Positions 31,251 to 43,742 of a stretch of 64,000 bases of DNA are shown one piece after another. The stretch is from Cordia subcordata (taxonomy: Eukaryota > Streptophyta > Magnoliopsida > Boraginales > Cordiaceae): NCBI GenBank assembly GCA_028554755.1, contig JAPTOF010000017.1:8804001-8868000 (forward strand). The letters run 5' to 3'. Every line of letters begins with the position of its first letter. Position 1 is the first letter of the stretch. The position numbers were made by a program, and so were the translations under genes. A model generated the notes under the pieces. It had not been told where the DNA came from, made no database searches, and worked only from the letters and a program-made list of their open reading frames with translations.

Positions 31251-34070
31251 ATGACCATGGCTTTTCTAGTTGAACCTCGTTTTTCATCAAGTTTGAAGTT
31301 TTGGCTCCTTCTGAGGTAAAATATGAAAATTCAACTCATACCCATTTCTCGATTTTGCTAATATGTTTTCATGTGAGTGGTTTTGTCTTTATTGTCTTTA
31401 CAATGGTTTTTGTCTTAAATATTTGTTTGGGCCAAAATGGGTATGATTATCTGGGTTTTTAATTAGATAGTTTAGATAATTGTGTTAATGCTGCAAAATA
31501 TGCAAATGTGTATATATAAGTACATAAAGATTGACGCTTTTTGCTTTGTTTGTAAAAGGTATGGGTGTTAGCACTTTAGTGCTGGAAAATGTGGAATGTA
31601 CCATATATATGTACTTAAAGATTGGAGCTTTTTGTATCATATGTAAGAAGCATGAGCTAGCAGCTGCTGGCCATAAGTGTGTTATATCTGTTTTTGTTTG
31701 TGTCTGTGTTTTTATTTTTCCTAAATTAAGTAAATGGATTAGGAACTTGTTGCTTAAAATAAAATTAGAGTAGCTAGTTTAGAAATATATGGGTTCGTTT
31801 TTGGGGAGAGGATGGATTAATGAGGGGGTCTTAACTTCTAGTTGTCGATAATTGGAAAAAACTAATTGGAGAGGTAATGTAAATTTTGCAATATTTAACT
31901 CGGAAAGGTTATTCTTTTCTTGACATACGACTACTTATGTAATAAGACAAAGTGGGCTTGGCCCAAACAAAGTTAATAGGGATTGTTCTTGATGAAGGTA
32001 TTCCATGTAGAACTTGCTATGGCACTTTGTAGAAAGGACTTTTCTGGTAGATGGGAACTTTAAGGCTTTTAACGTATTATTGGGGCGAAATATGGGATAA
32101 GAACCTTTTTAGATTTTGCTTGGATAGTAAGATCGTATAATGTGTTTGGGAGGCGTTGACCTTATTCCTGTTCAATTGGAACTTCTGGTTGTAATGGTGG
32201 TGGCAGAGGTATTCTACATTTGTACTTTGTCATGCTGGGCGGGTAAATAGTAAATGCCCAAGCAAGATAAACTTTCAGACTCAGGAGTATATTGTAGAGA
32301 ATGCATTTACTTAATGACCTAGTGCTGATAATAGCATATACCTCTTCTGATTGATTTGAGCAGAGCTCAAGCTTCTGTCGACTATGATTATAGTACTACA
32401 GGCTTTGTTGATCTGGGAAGAGGTTAGAACTTTTGTTTCTAATCTGAAAAAGCTTGACGTAGTTAGAAAACGGAGTCTGCAAGGTACAACAACGTTGTAG
32501 ATTCTAATTGCAATACTGTTATTAGTTGATTTATTTTAGAATAATGAAAAACATGCAATTTAGAAGCAATGCTTAACATCTATGTCGCATTACCTAATAT
32601 AGTGTCAAAATCCATCTATGGTTCTTTTGGTTGAGTGCTTGTGGGTTCATTGTTGTGCATTGAAGTCTAACTGCTTGGGAATTATTAAATGAAAATGCAT
32701 GTTAGCCCCGAGCACATTGAGAAGAGTATTATCTTAGGGGAGGGAGTTGGAAGTGGAAGAGATGCTATTGAGATCTATGCTGAGCAAACCTCAGAGCCAG
32801 TAAACTGAGAATTTGGCAGAGGATATGAAGGATGTTGGAAGAATATCATGGAAATCATTGATGATAATTTTGGGAAAAGAAAATAGTGAAGGAATTCAAA
32901 CATAAGGTACTCTTTCTTTCTGAAAAAGAAGATATGGAAAATGACTGTGTAGAGTTGGGAACTGTTATTTTAGAATCTAGAAGACAATGGATGTGTTAGT
33001 GGAAAGAGTTGGTCTGGTACCATTAGTGGAGATGAATCACCTAGATTCTATTCTCTTGAACCAAGCATACTTCTTATCACTTTTTATGGGTAAAGGCCTT
33101 AGAGACCTGAATTTCTGAGGTGGTTCCTCATATTGCAAAAAGATGGGGTTGCTGAAAGACAGTGAATGCAATGGCATGTAGCTTTTGAGATCAAAGTACA
33201 GGATCTTATGTGGTTCAACTTTGCAGGAAGTGACTGGGACAAGAATACAGCTGCACAGAAAGACATGGAGCTACAGAGATCCAAGAAGAGGATCTTATGT
33301 GGTTTCATACTTTTTAAAAGAACATAATTTTCCTGGTTGAAGTATTAGGTTCACTGTTTTGTAATGTTATCAAAGTATACACTTGTGCTCAACGTCTCAT
33401 ATCCTCAGTGTCTGCTCCCTCAACAGGGAAGACAAGTTCACATAATTTTGAAAAATTTTTATTTATCCAACATTTAGTCACTCAAACATAGTCAAATAGC
33501 TAGGAATCTGATTAACTAGAATAATCAGAATGTACTTCACGGTGTGTGGAGTTTCTGTTTGGTTTGGCCATCAGGGAGTACGTGCTGCACATGATAACAT
33601 TGCTCAGCAAAGAACTTTCTTGACATGTAAATAGGTGAAATCAGACTATGGTGCCTTCTTGCTGTAACTGGCCTTACTCTAAAAATAGAGTCTATTCAAT
33701 TTAAGTTAATGCCGTGCAGTAGCTGATGCTTTATCACCTTAGTCACTTTGTCTCAGATCAAGGTATTATTAGCTATTCTGGAATAATATATCTGAATATG
33801 AACTTACCAAATCACATTTAGTTAAGTGCAGAAGAAAAAGTTTCCAAGGGCTCCTGATTATATCTAATTAATTTCTGGTTGCCTGGCTTTCTTTATTTAA
33901 GCAATGTCTACAGCTCTGTAATCTCCTCTGGCATCTGACCACTTTTCTTTCTCCAAAATTCTGCAGTGCCAGGCCAAGAGGTGGCAGCAATGCTTATGTT
34001 GAAGATCTTAAGTCTTCCAATTTTTTAAGCATGAGTGAATTTCCTATCCTTATGCTTTACTGGATCATGT
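31251..34070 (+). other. candidate spliced small gene or non-coding transcript
   Basis: An ATG at 31251 opens 21 codons to a good donor (CTGAG/GTAAAA at 31316). A possible exon at 32364-32422 (TTTGAGCAG/AGCTC ... GAAGAG/GTTAGA) continues the frame as RAQASVDYDYSTTGFVDLGR. A possible last exon starts at 33967 after TCTGCAG. Using it directly after exon 1 gives SARPRGGSNAYVEDLKSSNF. Using it after exon 2 gives a different short tail. A further acceptor (TTTGCAG at 33230) opens GSDWDKNTAAQKDMELQRSK. None matches a family I know. The pieces look more protein-like than random AT-rich DNA, but the model is unproven. Confidence 0.25.
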
Positions 34071-34840
34071 AAAGTGATTGGCATTTCATTATTGACGTAG
34101 GGAATGAAGCCATTTGGTCCGTGTAGTATACTGATTCTTGTACCATATTGACCATTCCATAGTAGGTGATACTCTGAATTCTTATATAGTTTTTGAAGTT
34201 TGCATCAGCTCCAGCTGTGGCAATATTAGCTTCATTTGAGCATTTAATTCTAAAATTATGTAGAGTCTGCGTTTGGAAAGAAACCGGTGTTAGTTGCTTA
34301 CTAATTGTCAATTTCTCCTACTTCAAGAAAACCGTGGGTGCTTTACTTTCCAGTGATTGGTCTTCTTTGTGCTTACTTTGTGTGAGTGCCTTATGGAAGT
34401 GTTAGCTTAGGTATGCTTGACTATAAGCAAAAAGCAGCCAAATTGGCACTTAGAATAATGTTATCTTCTCAACCTTTTTTTATTTTTATTTTTTTAAACT
34501 GCTTTATTTACTTGATTTCACCTCCCATTTGTATGTTTTCATCAGATCATCATTTCATATTTGCTAGTGCTTGCTTCACTGAGTCACTTTCTTGTGCTCC
34601 TATTGATCCGTATGGCTCTCTTTGATTCTGTGGTGATTTGCAAAATTCTGAGTTACAGCCATCTAGTTTTTGTTTTTTGAAATTTAGCAGAACTAAGACG
34701 TTCAAGATTTTTGTTTGGTTAAAAGATTCACTTCTTCTTTTTCCTCTTACGGGTTTAAATACACAGTCCTAGGATATGGAAATGATTTTTACATTCAATA
34801 TGAACTAAAAGATTATTCCTAGACAGAGTGGTCCTGCTTA
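34071..34840. other. spacer between the candidate locus and the XTH array
   Basis: AT-rich DNA without credible coding frames. Its right part is the 3' flank of XTH gene A. Confidence 0.45.
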
Positions 34841-36027
34841 TCAAAACCTTGATTGCTTGCATTCAGGAGGTAAACCTTGTGGAAAACGCTTCAAGTCGGT
34901 GCAGTAATTGTAAACCATGTAGTTCTTTTGCACCCACTGTAGTTTTTTCTTGTCATTTGAAGTAAGGACTTGATTCATCCATGAATTAGCATGTGGTGAA
35001 CTTGCAGACTTAGAGACACATGATGATGTGGATGGCCAAACACAAGCATCGGCATTAAAACTCTTGTAAGAAGCAGTAAAAGGAGCTTTTGTCCAATCAG
35101 TCTTTACTCTCCCACCTTGTGTTGCCCAGTCATCTGCATTCCAAAGGCTGGAATATAATCTCATAGGTTGTTTGTTTGGGAAAGGTACTCCAATTGCTTG
35201 GTTATTGTTGAATACTCTTATTGGTGTCCTATCCACCATGAAACTGAAACATAGGTGCAGCACAAGATTAAGTTGTATATTTGGTTGAAATGCTTATATG
35301 AAATACAATCTTATTACAATAACTTCATAGTATCATGAGGGAGATATAGTGGTGTTATAATGAAATGACTTGAATAGTTTACCATTATTTGATCTTCTTT
35401 GTAATATTATAACGTTATGAAGGGATGCAAATCCAAATGGTATATGCCTTACATGATGCGCTGACGATTCCATATAATGGAGTAAGTGTGGAAGGCAGCT
35501 GTAGGATCAAACCATAGGTGGAATTGTTGTTCCCTGTCTCCTTTGCCTTGAGCATAAACATTGGTATGCATTGTATAAGGTTGCCCTGACAAATTACCCA
35601 AAAACTCGAAATCAATCTCATCATGTGATGGCCCCTGAGAAGATAGCTGCATGACAAATATCAATAAATCAGTGGTGCAAACATTAAGCTTATCTCTGAT
35701 TACATTATGCTAGTGTGTGTGTAAGCGGATCTGCTTATGTTTACTCACATAATATGTAGTTACAGTGCCAGCTGAATTTCCGGGTACGAGTTTGAGTTGC
35801 ATGTCAATCCTACCAAATAAATACTGATTCTTGGACTGAAAACCAGAGCCTGAAATCTTGTCTAGTGATAATGTCAGCAGTTGGCCGCTGTTAAGTATCT
35901 TGCCGCGCTGAGCGCCCCATGTGATGTCTATTTCTTGATTGAAGTTTCTAGCTTTAGCAGCCATTAGGGAAGACAAGAATATAGATAGCATAAGCATTAT
36001 CTTACACTTAAGGTAAGTTGATGACAT
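34841..36027 (-). CDS. XTH: xyloglucan endotransglucosylase/hydrolase, XTH gene A
   Basis: Exons on the minus strand are 36027-35749, 35646-35453 and 35243-34841 (279 + 194 + 403 bp), giving 291 residues. An N-terminal hydrophobic segment (about 10-26) is a signal peptide. The glycoside hydrolase 16 domain contains the active site [11 protein letters not shown] at 101-111, so E103 is the expected nucleophile, D105 the assistant and E107 the acid/base. An NLS glycosylation sequon starts at N111. [13 protein letters not shown] lies further on, and the XTH C-terminal domain ends [18 protein letters not shown]. The enzyme cuts and re-ligates xyloglucan in the wall. Sequence style fits the TCH4/XTH22-25-like group. 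It is the most diverged of the array in its C-terminal half (CVWPSTSSC instead of the [10 protein letters not shown] type). Donors are GTGAGT and GTAAGG. The start at 36027 follows the upstream TATA box; longer upstream frames are leader. Confidence 0.9.
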
Positions 36028-36130
36028 TGTTGATCTGATAAGATGTTGTCTATTACACGTGTAGGAGGAAGAGGAACTGCTTTGAACTAAGGACAATTTG
36101 TGGTTTTTAGAGAGTGAGGTTGAGGGGTGC

Positions 36131-36137
36131 TTAAATA
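36131..36137 (-). promoter_or_regulatory. TATA box of XTH gene A
   Basis: Minus-strand TATTTAA lies 104 bp upstream of the ATG. Confidence 0.6.
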
Positions 36138-37327
36138 GGGTGACCTTGGGAGAGGAAGCACTTGTTGATAACCATGTAATGCAAGTTGGCAGTGTTGATG
36201 ATAATTTATTGTTAAAGTTCTTAGCTGGAAATGTGAAATCTTCAAGCTGGAGACTTACTAGCCGGGTAAGATGAGATAAAGACACCTTGGCCAATACGTG
36301 ATAAAAGCAGCAAAAGGTACATTGTTAATGGTGATGGTGGATTTTGGTTTTGTGAACCAATAAAATACAAGCAGTTTCACCTAAGTTCATCGTATGCTTG
36401 ATTATTCTCTCTATAACGATTTAGGCTCAACTATTAATTTTTTACCATATTAAGTCTAATTAACTAGATCAAAATGCTTAAAACTTGTGATGATAGTAAT
36501 AGTAATACCAAGCCACTATAAATAGAATACAAATTCCACACAGTACTAATGTGAGTCGAGACGTTATAAATTCCTCTTGTAAAGACTCATTGTGCCAAAC
36601 ATAAACAAAACATAATAACAGTCCAAAAACCTTAGGTGGTGTGGAATCCACTTAGAGTTTATTCTAATATCACCTATAATGACTTAGGCTCAATTTTAAC
36701 TGTTAGTTTGCCACTAAATTGAGTCTAATAAATACAAATGTCAAACAGAACTAACATAGACCAGACGTTACACACTCTCTCTTGTTGTGATATGGCGGTT
36801 CACCCTGCCAAGGAAATCCTTCAGCTTTACACTAACGTTAATAAATTCTAAGACACATAATGATCCATCCAGTAAAACCATGATACTAGTTAAGTAGAAT
36901 TAACCACTACTTGTAGACTGATGGGCTTCTTGTTTCTTTCTGTAAGTGACCCATCATGATAATAACAAACCAGATTGTATCCAGCTTGCATACACTTGTT
37001 GTAGCAATAGAGAAAACTTTGACAAGACACACGTGACCTCAAACCATAAAAATATATGAAACATGTGACTGGTGAACTTACTTTGAGTCAACGTGAGTTC
37101 AAATTAAAGTGGGCAAGTGCAGCACTAGTCATAACCTCGCAAAGTTTAGAATAAAACCTGTTCAAGTGTTATCATCATATTCATATCCAAGCTGTTATCA
37201 ACCAACTACAGGCTTCCCTTGATAATGCCTGGTGGGATAAGAACGGAATCCGCGGCCAAGTTATTATGTGCCTCTCTTGTCTTTGGTGTAGCTTTGCTTG
37301 TTTTTGTCTATTTGGAACAGTTTTAAA
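36138..37327. other. upstream spacer of XTH gene A
   Basis: No gene is seen. Two segments near 36400-36600 and 36655-36790 resemble each other (TATAACGATTTAGGCTCAACTATTAATTTTT and TATAATGACTTAGGCTCAATTTTAACTGTT), indicating an old local duplication. Confidence 0.45.
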
Positions 37328-37445
37328 GGGTGTTCAGTAGTGTTTATTTGGGTTATTATGAGTATTTAAAAAAAAATATTAGTGGCAGCACTTTTTATTT
37401 TGAATACTTAATTATAAGCACACAAATAAACACTACCAAACACTC
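37328..37445. mobile_element. short MITE with 23-bp terminal inverted repeats
   Basis: The left end GGGTGTTCAGTAGTGTTTAT is mirrored at the right end by ATAAACACTACCAAACACTC, with three mismatches over 23 bp. The total is 118 bp, with an AT-rich interior. Confidence 0.7.
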
Positions 37446-37450
37446 TTTTA

Positions 37451-38075
37451 GGGTCTATTTGGTGCAATTAGCAGATTAGATAGTGGATAAGTGTTTGAGT
37501 AGCATATAACTGTTTGGATAGCGGATAGTTAGTGTTTTAGCGGTTAGTTATTTTACTAGGAGATTATTTTAAATGTGTTCGATAAAACTAGTTGTTGGGT
37601 TAGCTGGTGTATGCAAAATGACGAAAAAAGAAATTGGTATCTCGTTATTGTTGTTGTTGTTGTTGTTGTTGTTGTTATTATTATTATTAAAATAATTAAG
37701 AAAATTTTATAATTGAATATATATTTCTTAAAATAATGTTTCATTAGTAAAGCATAATAAGATTACTTTTTGTTGATAAATTAGTTTTATTAATAATATA
37801 AACAAATATTTTTTTATTAAAGAAATATTTTTAACTGATCAAAAACTTGTATTTCCAAAGAAAAATAATAAATGGATGACTAAGGCTTATATTTTTTAAA
37901 TATATTTTGATGTAGATAGAATTTGAAATTAATTTTTGTGTTATTTTGTATTTATATTTGTGAAAGAAAAAATTTAAGAATGTATAGAGAAAATAACTCT
38001 ACCTTGAAACGCTAATAATATTAACATTTCACAAACATTACTCCAAATGCAATTTTAAATAAAAACACTGCTTAA
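37451..38075. mobile_element. non-autonomous DNA element, copy 2 (related to 2223-3018)
   Basis: It starts GGTCTATTTGGTGCAATTAGC, contains GTTTGAGTAGC and GTATGCAAAATGACG, a (TTG)n microsatellite at about 37648-37675, and a right half that aligns with the right half of the copy at 2223. It ends where the Copia fragment begins, so it appears to have inserted into, or joined, the Copia sequence. Confidence 0.5.
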
Positions 38076-38489
38076 AATACTGTTTCCATGCAAAAAAGCA
38101 TTGGAATCATCCATTTGATGTAAAGACCACCCAAAATGTAAAGCCATAGACAAAACAATTCTAATAGTCTGAGATTTCACCACAGGACTAAAAGTTTTTG
38201 AGTAGTCTATCCCATGTTCTTGATGATAATCTTTTGCAACAAGCCTAGCTTTGTACCTAGAAATGATCCCATCTACATTTTTTTTTATTTTAAACACCCA
38301 TTTACAGCCAATTGACTGCCTGTTAGAAGGCAAAGGCACTAAAGACCATGTTTGTTGTCTTTGTAAAGCTGCAAATTCCTCATCCATAGCCTGTTGCCAA
38401 CATGGAAATTTAGAGGCTTCCTTGTAGGTAGCAGGCTCAATGTCTGGTGGTTCAAGTGCCACATGATTCAAATAACTAAAATGAGACAA
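38076..38489 (-). pseudogene. Ty1/Copia reverse transcriptase fragment
   Basis: An uninterrupted minus-strand frame covers the start of a plant Copia reverse transcriptase. It has EPATYKEASKFPCWQQAMDEE, TWSLVPLPSNRQSIGCKWVF, then RYKARLVAKDYHQEHGIDY, TFSPVVK and the truncated QMDDSNAFLHG. The catalytic YVDD motif, RNase H, integrase and LTRs are all missing, so this is a 5' piece of the domain cut at both ends. The reading frame is intact, so the insertion is not very old or the piece is short enough to have escaped stops. The neighbouring element at 37451-38075 marks the cut at the C-terminal side. Confidence 0.9.
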
Positions 38490-41144
38490 AGTAGTGTTTT
38501 GACCAAAACACTATTTAAAATATTATTGTTGAATATTGCCTTAGTCCTCGTGCCCCATACTTGTTACGCGAAACTTGCAAACTAGGCTTGTGATGTATCT
38601 TGGGTGATTTGGATCTTATTATAATGTTGTAACATTATAGATTGTTAAAGATAATAAATAATATGACATTTTATTGTAACAGTATACATTTATAGATGAA
38701 ATAATAACTTAATATAGTTTACATATGGATTATCTAAATTCAAATCTCTCATTTCATGTGAATTATCTAAATTATTTTATTATGACTGTACGAACAAAAT
38801 ATTGTTAGATTTTGCGATCCTAGGATAAAAGGGATAATATGATGTTTGGACGTAGCCAGGGAGAAAAGTCCCATCTGCCTTCTCTGTGGACGATGAATTT
38901 TTGTTTTTTTAACTAGAGGATTCAAAGTTCAATGCAGTAAAATAAAGTTATATTTAGTGATCCAAATAAAAGCTGCTAATATATTGTCGGATTACTTTCA
39001 TATTTAAAGGTAATCATGAATAGTTATAAATCATTTGGATTTTCTCAAATTTAATCCCATAAGTTTCATTTTTAATTTTTTAAGTTCCAATTGAATTTTC
39101 TTCTTGTAATTTGACATGGATTTTCTATCTTTTTCTTTATGAGGACTCGATATTTCCTCCAACGGGTCAGTTTGGTCAATTTCATAATATTCAACAGAAG
39201 GCCAAGATAAACCAAAAGTTACAATGCCAATTGCAAGAGGTTCAAAGTGAAACTTAAAACAATTCTTTAGAAGACTATATATACATATATACATGCATAT
39301 ATATAACCAACCATATTTTGATTTGTTTTGTACAAATCAATGCATATTATAAAGTAACGTTTTTTGCTTTTTTAATTTAGGCCATGTGTCCCATGTCATA
39401 TCTTTTTCCTTTTAGAAAAATTTTAGTCTATCTCTTTTTATTCATAAAGACAAGACTCCACATATGTATTTTATTCCCCTTCCATTTTCTTCAATCTACT
39501 TCATTTTGATTTTGCTTTTCAATATCATTTGATTTTGTAAAAATATAAAAATTTTGATTACTATTGAAAATTTGTTAAAAATTAAATTTACAAAACATAT
39601 TTATATTTTATTTTTAAATAAAATGTAAAACTTGACTAGCAATAATAAATAGAGAGATAAACATATCCTTTTTTTATGTATCACATAGGTGCAATATAAT
39701 ATACCTTTTTATTTCGTATCGTATCTTATTTTTCACTTAGCTAAAAAAGTAGATATTGGCATGAACTTTTAAGTTTTATATGACATCTTAATAGAGATTT
39801 GAATTCCAAATAATTTATCAATTATTAGATACATTTCATTCAAAAAATTTTATTTATATTTATTATTAAAAAATTTGGCCTCTATTCACAATTAGATATT
39901 GAAATTTTAATTTTTTTTTCATGAATAACTAGAGTGATTGATTTTGCATTTCTAATATAAATATATGTCTAATTCCTGAAGGTTAAAAATAAAATTTCTT
40001 TTTTAAAAAAATAAGTGACTTTCTATATATATATATATTATAACATTTTTAGATATATTTTATAATACGTTTAGCTATTATTTTTAAAAGTAATAAATAG
40101 TTAATATTTGATTAGATGTTAATGTATTAAGTCTCTATTACATCCGTATATTTGGATTAATTTTTATTTTCTTTTTCTTTTGTGATCACTATATAAAATC
40201 CTTCAAGACTTTTTCAAATTCAAATGACTTATTAGTTAATTTGTGCAACAATAGTCAATTGTTTATCTTGCACCCAATATATTTTGTTATAAATATAATT
40301 TTCTTTTAGTGTTTACTATTTTTTTTTTGTATTTTTCTTTTTTATTTTAAAATTATTTACCGTTGATGAGGCTGTAAAAAGAGAGAAGGGATTGACTATC
40401 TAGCAGATGTCATTTTCTACATTTAAAAAAAAAAATTATCTTGTATATTGCACTAGCCTAAATTTGGTTTATATATATAGCAAATAACTCAATATACAAA
40501 ACACTAGTGACATGTGGAAACGAAAAAGATCCGTGTTTGTCCTAAAAAGCAAAAAATTAATAATTTTCTTATGTTGATTTTACACTGAGAAGATTAGCTA
40601 CGGAAGAAGAAGCAACACGAGCTAGAACTTCGATAATTCGTTTATCGGACATGCGGTATATGATATTCGTAATTGGATTTACGAACCGTATGTTTATTGT
40701 TTACATTTAATTTGAATAAAAAAAAGTACCATGAACGAACTAACCGAAGAACTATTTGATATTTTGTTAGAAAATTGTCGTTCAATGTTTATTATTATTA
40801 TTATTATTATTGTTATTATTTTGTCGAAGTTCAATAGTGATTAAAAATTACACATAATTTTTACAAAGAGGATAAGTTTTAATTTAAAAACTTTGACAAC
40901 AGCTCTTGATAAAATTTAGAAGAGTCAACTAGAAGCATTAATTCACAGCTCAAAGCTATGACTATTACATTATATGTTGCTCTGACCTTTCCAATGCTAT
41001 GAAAACCAAATTTCCTTTTTCTTTTTTTTTAAAGTGAAATTGAAATCTCCTTTATTATCATCACCACCAAGAAGTTAATTAGAAACTCATAACTGAAAAA
41101 CAAATCAATGATCAAAGAGAGAGGAGGCCACCAGTGACAATTCT
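38490..41144. other. AT-rich spacer between XTH genes A and B
   Basis: No gene is recognised. An 87-codon minus-strand frame at 39031-39294 is Lys-rich near its end and unassigned. (ATT)n occurs near 40791-40818. GC content is very low throughout. Confidence 0.45.
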
Positions 41145-41995
41145 CTAGAACATTCGAAGCCTGCATTCAGGAGGAAACCCTTGAGGAAACCTTTTGAAAT
41201 CAGTGCAATAGTTGTAGATCATGTACTTCTGCTGAACCCATCGAAGTCTATTGCGACCCTTAGCATCAATGGCCTCAGTTAGCCATAAGGAGTTGAAAGG
41301 ATCAGTTGGAGCACAAGCATTTGCAGGCAAACCAGCAGTGCATGCATTGCCATTGAAGTTGACGTTTCTGTAAGTGACTGTGAAAGGGGCTTGCGTCCAA
41401 TCTGTCTTGATTCTTCCGCCTTGTGTTGCCCAATCATCTGCGTTCCACAAGCTGCCGAAAACCCTCATGGGTTGGCTCTTAGGGTATGGCACACTAACTG
41501 CTTCATAGTTTTTGAATACTCTAATTGGAATGTTATCTATCAAGAAACTGGGAAAAAAAAAAAAGAAAAGGAAAATTAAGAGAGTCAAAATCTAAGAAAA
41601 AATTGGATATGATTATATAAAGAACATTTGAATTACGAAGATTTGATGATTTAGAAAGTACGAGCCCGAGTGTACAACAGAACAATTAGGAATAGGCAGT
41701 GATTTTTTAGTAGGGATTTTGTAAAAACCTTAACTCTTGGAGTATCACCTCTGATATCATCTTGGAGTACCACCTCATCTAAAAGGTTAAGTTTGTAGAG
41801 AGGATATTGATTTATTTATTTATTTATTATGTTAACACCGACAACATCACTATAGGGGCGGTTCTTAGAGCTGCTGCCTATAATCGTGTTTTTTATTTCT
41901 CACTTTTTAAAATATTTTTTCATTTAAAGGTGATGGCTGGACAGGTGGCGGCCATTCAAACCTACCGCGGATGAAAAAAAGAACCCTTGGTATAG

Positions 41996-42031
<36 letters not shown>

Positions 42032-42716
42032 GTACATGTACATGTACATATATATATGGGAAAAATTAAGAAGAAGGTATAGTGTATTAGGGGAGATAAT
42101 ACTTACATGATGCGTTGAGGATTCCAAACAATGGAGTAGAGGTGGAAGTATCTTGTTGGGTCAAACCAAAGACGAAACTGTTGCTCTCTGTCACCCTTTC
42201 CCTGGGCGAAAACATTGGTGTGGACTGTGTAGGGTTGCCCAGATACATTGCCTAAAAACTCAAAATCAATCTCATCGTGGCCTGGTCCTTGAGATGACAA
42301 CTACGAATTGAATAAGAATATTCTAACATATTAGTTCGTGAAACATCACAAACTATTTGGATAGTGTTTCTTAACCGAATTTTACGATTAAAGAATGTAT
42401 ACTTAATTAGTTTGATGCCTTCTAGTATATCAAGACTTACGAAAAATGTGGTCACGGTGCCAGCTGAATTGCGAGGTACAAGTTTGAGCCACACGTCGAA
42501 TCTTCCGAATAGAAACTCATTCTTGGATTGGAAACCAGAGCCTGAAATTTTGTCTAATGTCAGTGTGAGAACTTGGCCACGTTGAAGTATCTTTCCACGA
42601 CCATTGCCCCATGTTATGTCAACATCTTTGTTGAAATTGCCTGCTAAGGCAGCCAAAATGAATGCCATGGCCAACACGAGCTTGAGTATTGAAGAAGCCC
42701 TAGTCACAGGTGACAT
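41145..42716 (-). CDS. XTH: xyloglucan endotransglucosylase/hydrolase, XTH gene B
   Basis: Exons are 42716-42441, 42300-42107 and 41547-41145 (276 + 194 + 403 bp), giving 290 residues. The signal peptide is about 11-26, with the mature protein starting near N27 ([11 protein letters not shown]). The active site [11 protein letters not shown] is at 100-110 (E102, D104, E106), with an NVS sequon at 110. The C-terminal domain ends [23 protein letters not shown]. It differs from its neighbours at otherwise constant positions: VWLKLVPRN instead of [20 protein letters not shown], and VFGSLW instead of VYCSLW. The insert [12 protein letters not shown] lies between the last cysteines. Intron 2 is long (559 bp) and contains a (TA)n microsatellite. 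The acceptor of exon 2 is TTCGTAG. No stop or frameshift is seen. Confidence 0.9.
42001..42030. repeat. (TA)n microsatellite in intron 2 of XTH gene B
   Basis: A long AT dinucleotide run, followed by a TGTACATGTACATGTACATA palindromic stretch. Confidence 0.9.
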
Positions 42717-42811
42717 TTTGGGCTATTCTTGGAGACAAAATATAAAGAACAATTAAAACAATAACTGAAGAGAAGGTTTGTTGATGATGGTTAAAGTTGG
42801 ATTATCATAGG

Positions 42812-42819
42812 TTTATATA
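42812..42819 (-). promoter_or_regulatory. TATA box of XTH gene B
   Basis: Minus-strand TATATAAA lies about 96 bp upstream of the ATG. Confidence 0.65.
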
Positions 42820-43587
42820 GAAGGGCTTATAAGCACTTACCGTTGACTCATGGTATGGTACAAATGTATAATCTCAGAGAGGGAGGCAACTAATTAAGAC
42901 ATATATGCAAGATTGACCTAGTAGTATATTGACGATTTTGTAGAATATTAATTAGTGCCAGAATGTTTCCGCGTTTCCCAGGGGTTGTTGATACAACTAA
43001 TTCGCATGCATGGCTTAGTTTTTGTGTTTAGACTTTAGAGTTTGGTTATGTTTTGTAAAGAATGGTGATCACATCGGCCTCCACACACTCTCAATATGTG
43101 TTCAAAATTATGTTACTCTTCATAATATATATAAGAATTTTTTACTAATACCGCAACCTTTAAGAAAATACCCTCATACACGAATTTCAAATCTCCCTAC
43201 AACTTTTATATAATGAGGAAGAAGATTTCATATGATTAACTTATATTAATATAATAAATTAATTATGAAGAAAATGATGAATAGTTTAGACTATTTGATC
43301 TTTCTTATAATGTTGTATATATCGTGAAAAAATTTATAATCTAGATTTATGTCGAGCTACCACCACTCCAAGAAGGGAAAAGGAAAAGCAAAGGTTGACA
43401 CTGTGTCATGCTTATTGCTTGTGGAATATCTTTGTTAGAGAAGGCATGAAATTCATTGCACTATTGATTATGTTTCAAACAATTCCCCACATGACGCTAG
43501 CTTCTGGTTTCTCAGTTCCCCAGTTCAAACCTCAATAGATCGAAGAAAGAAATTGGAAAAGGATGGCATGTTCCTTCTCTTTTATAT

Positions 43588-43663
<76 letters not shown>

Positions 43664-43710
43664 ACGTATGTACATATACATACACACATATATGTATAAT
43701 ACACACACAC

Positions 43711-43742
<32 letters not shown>

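Noticed and set aside
39031..39294. 87-codon minus-strand frame, possible retroelement gag
   Set aside because: Lys-rich tail and no recognisable motif. Similarity to any element is not supportable by eye.
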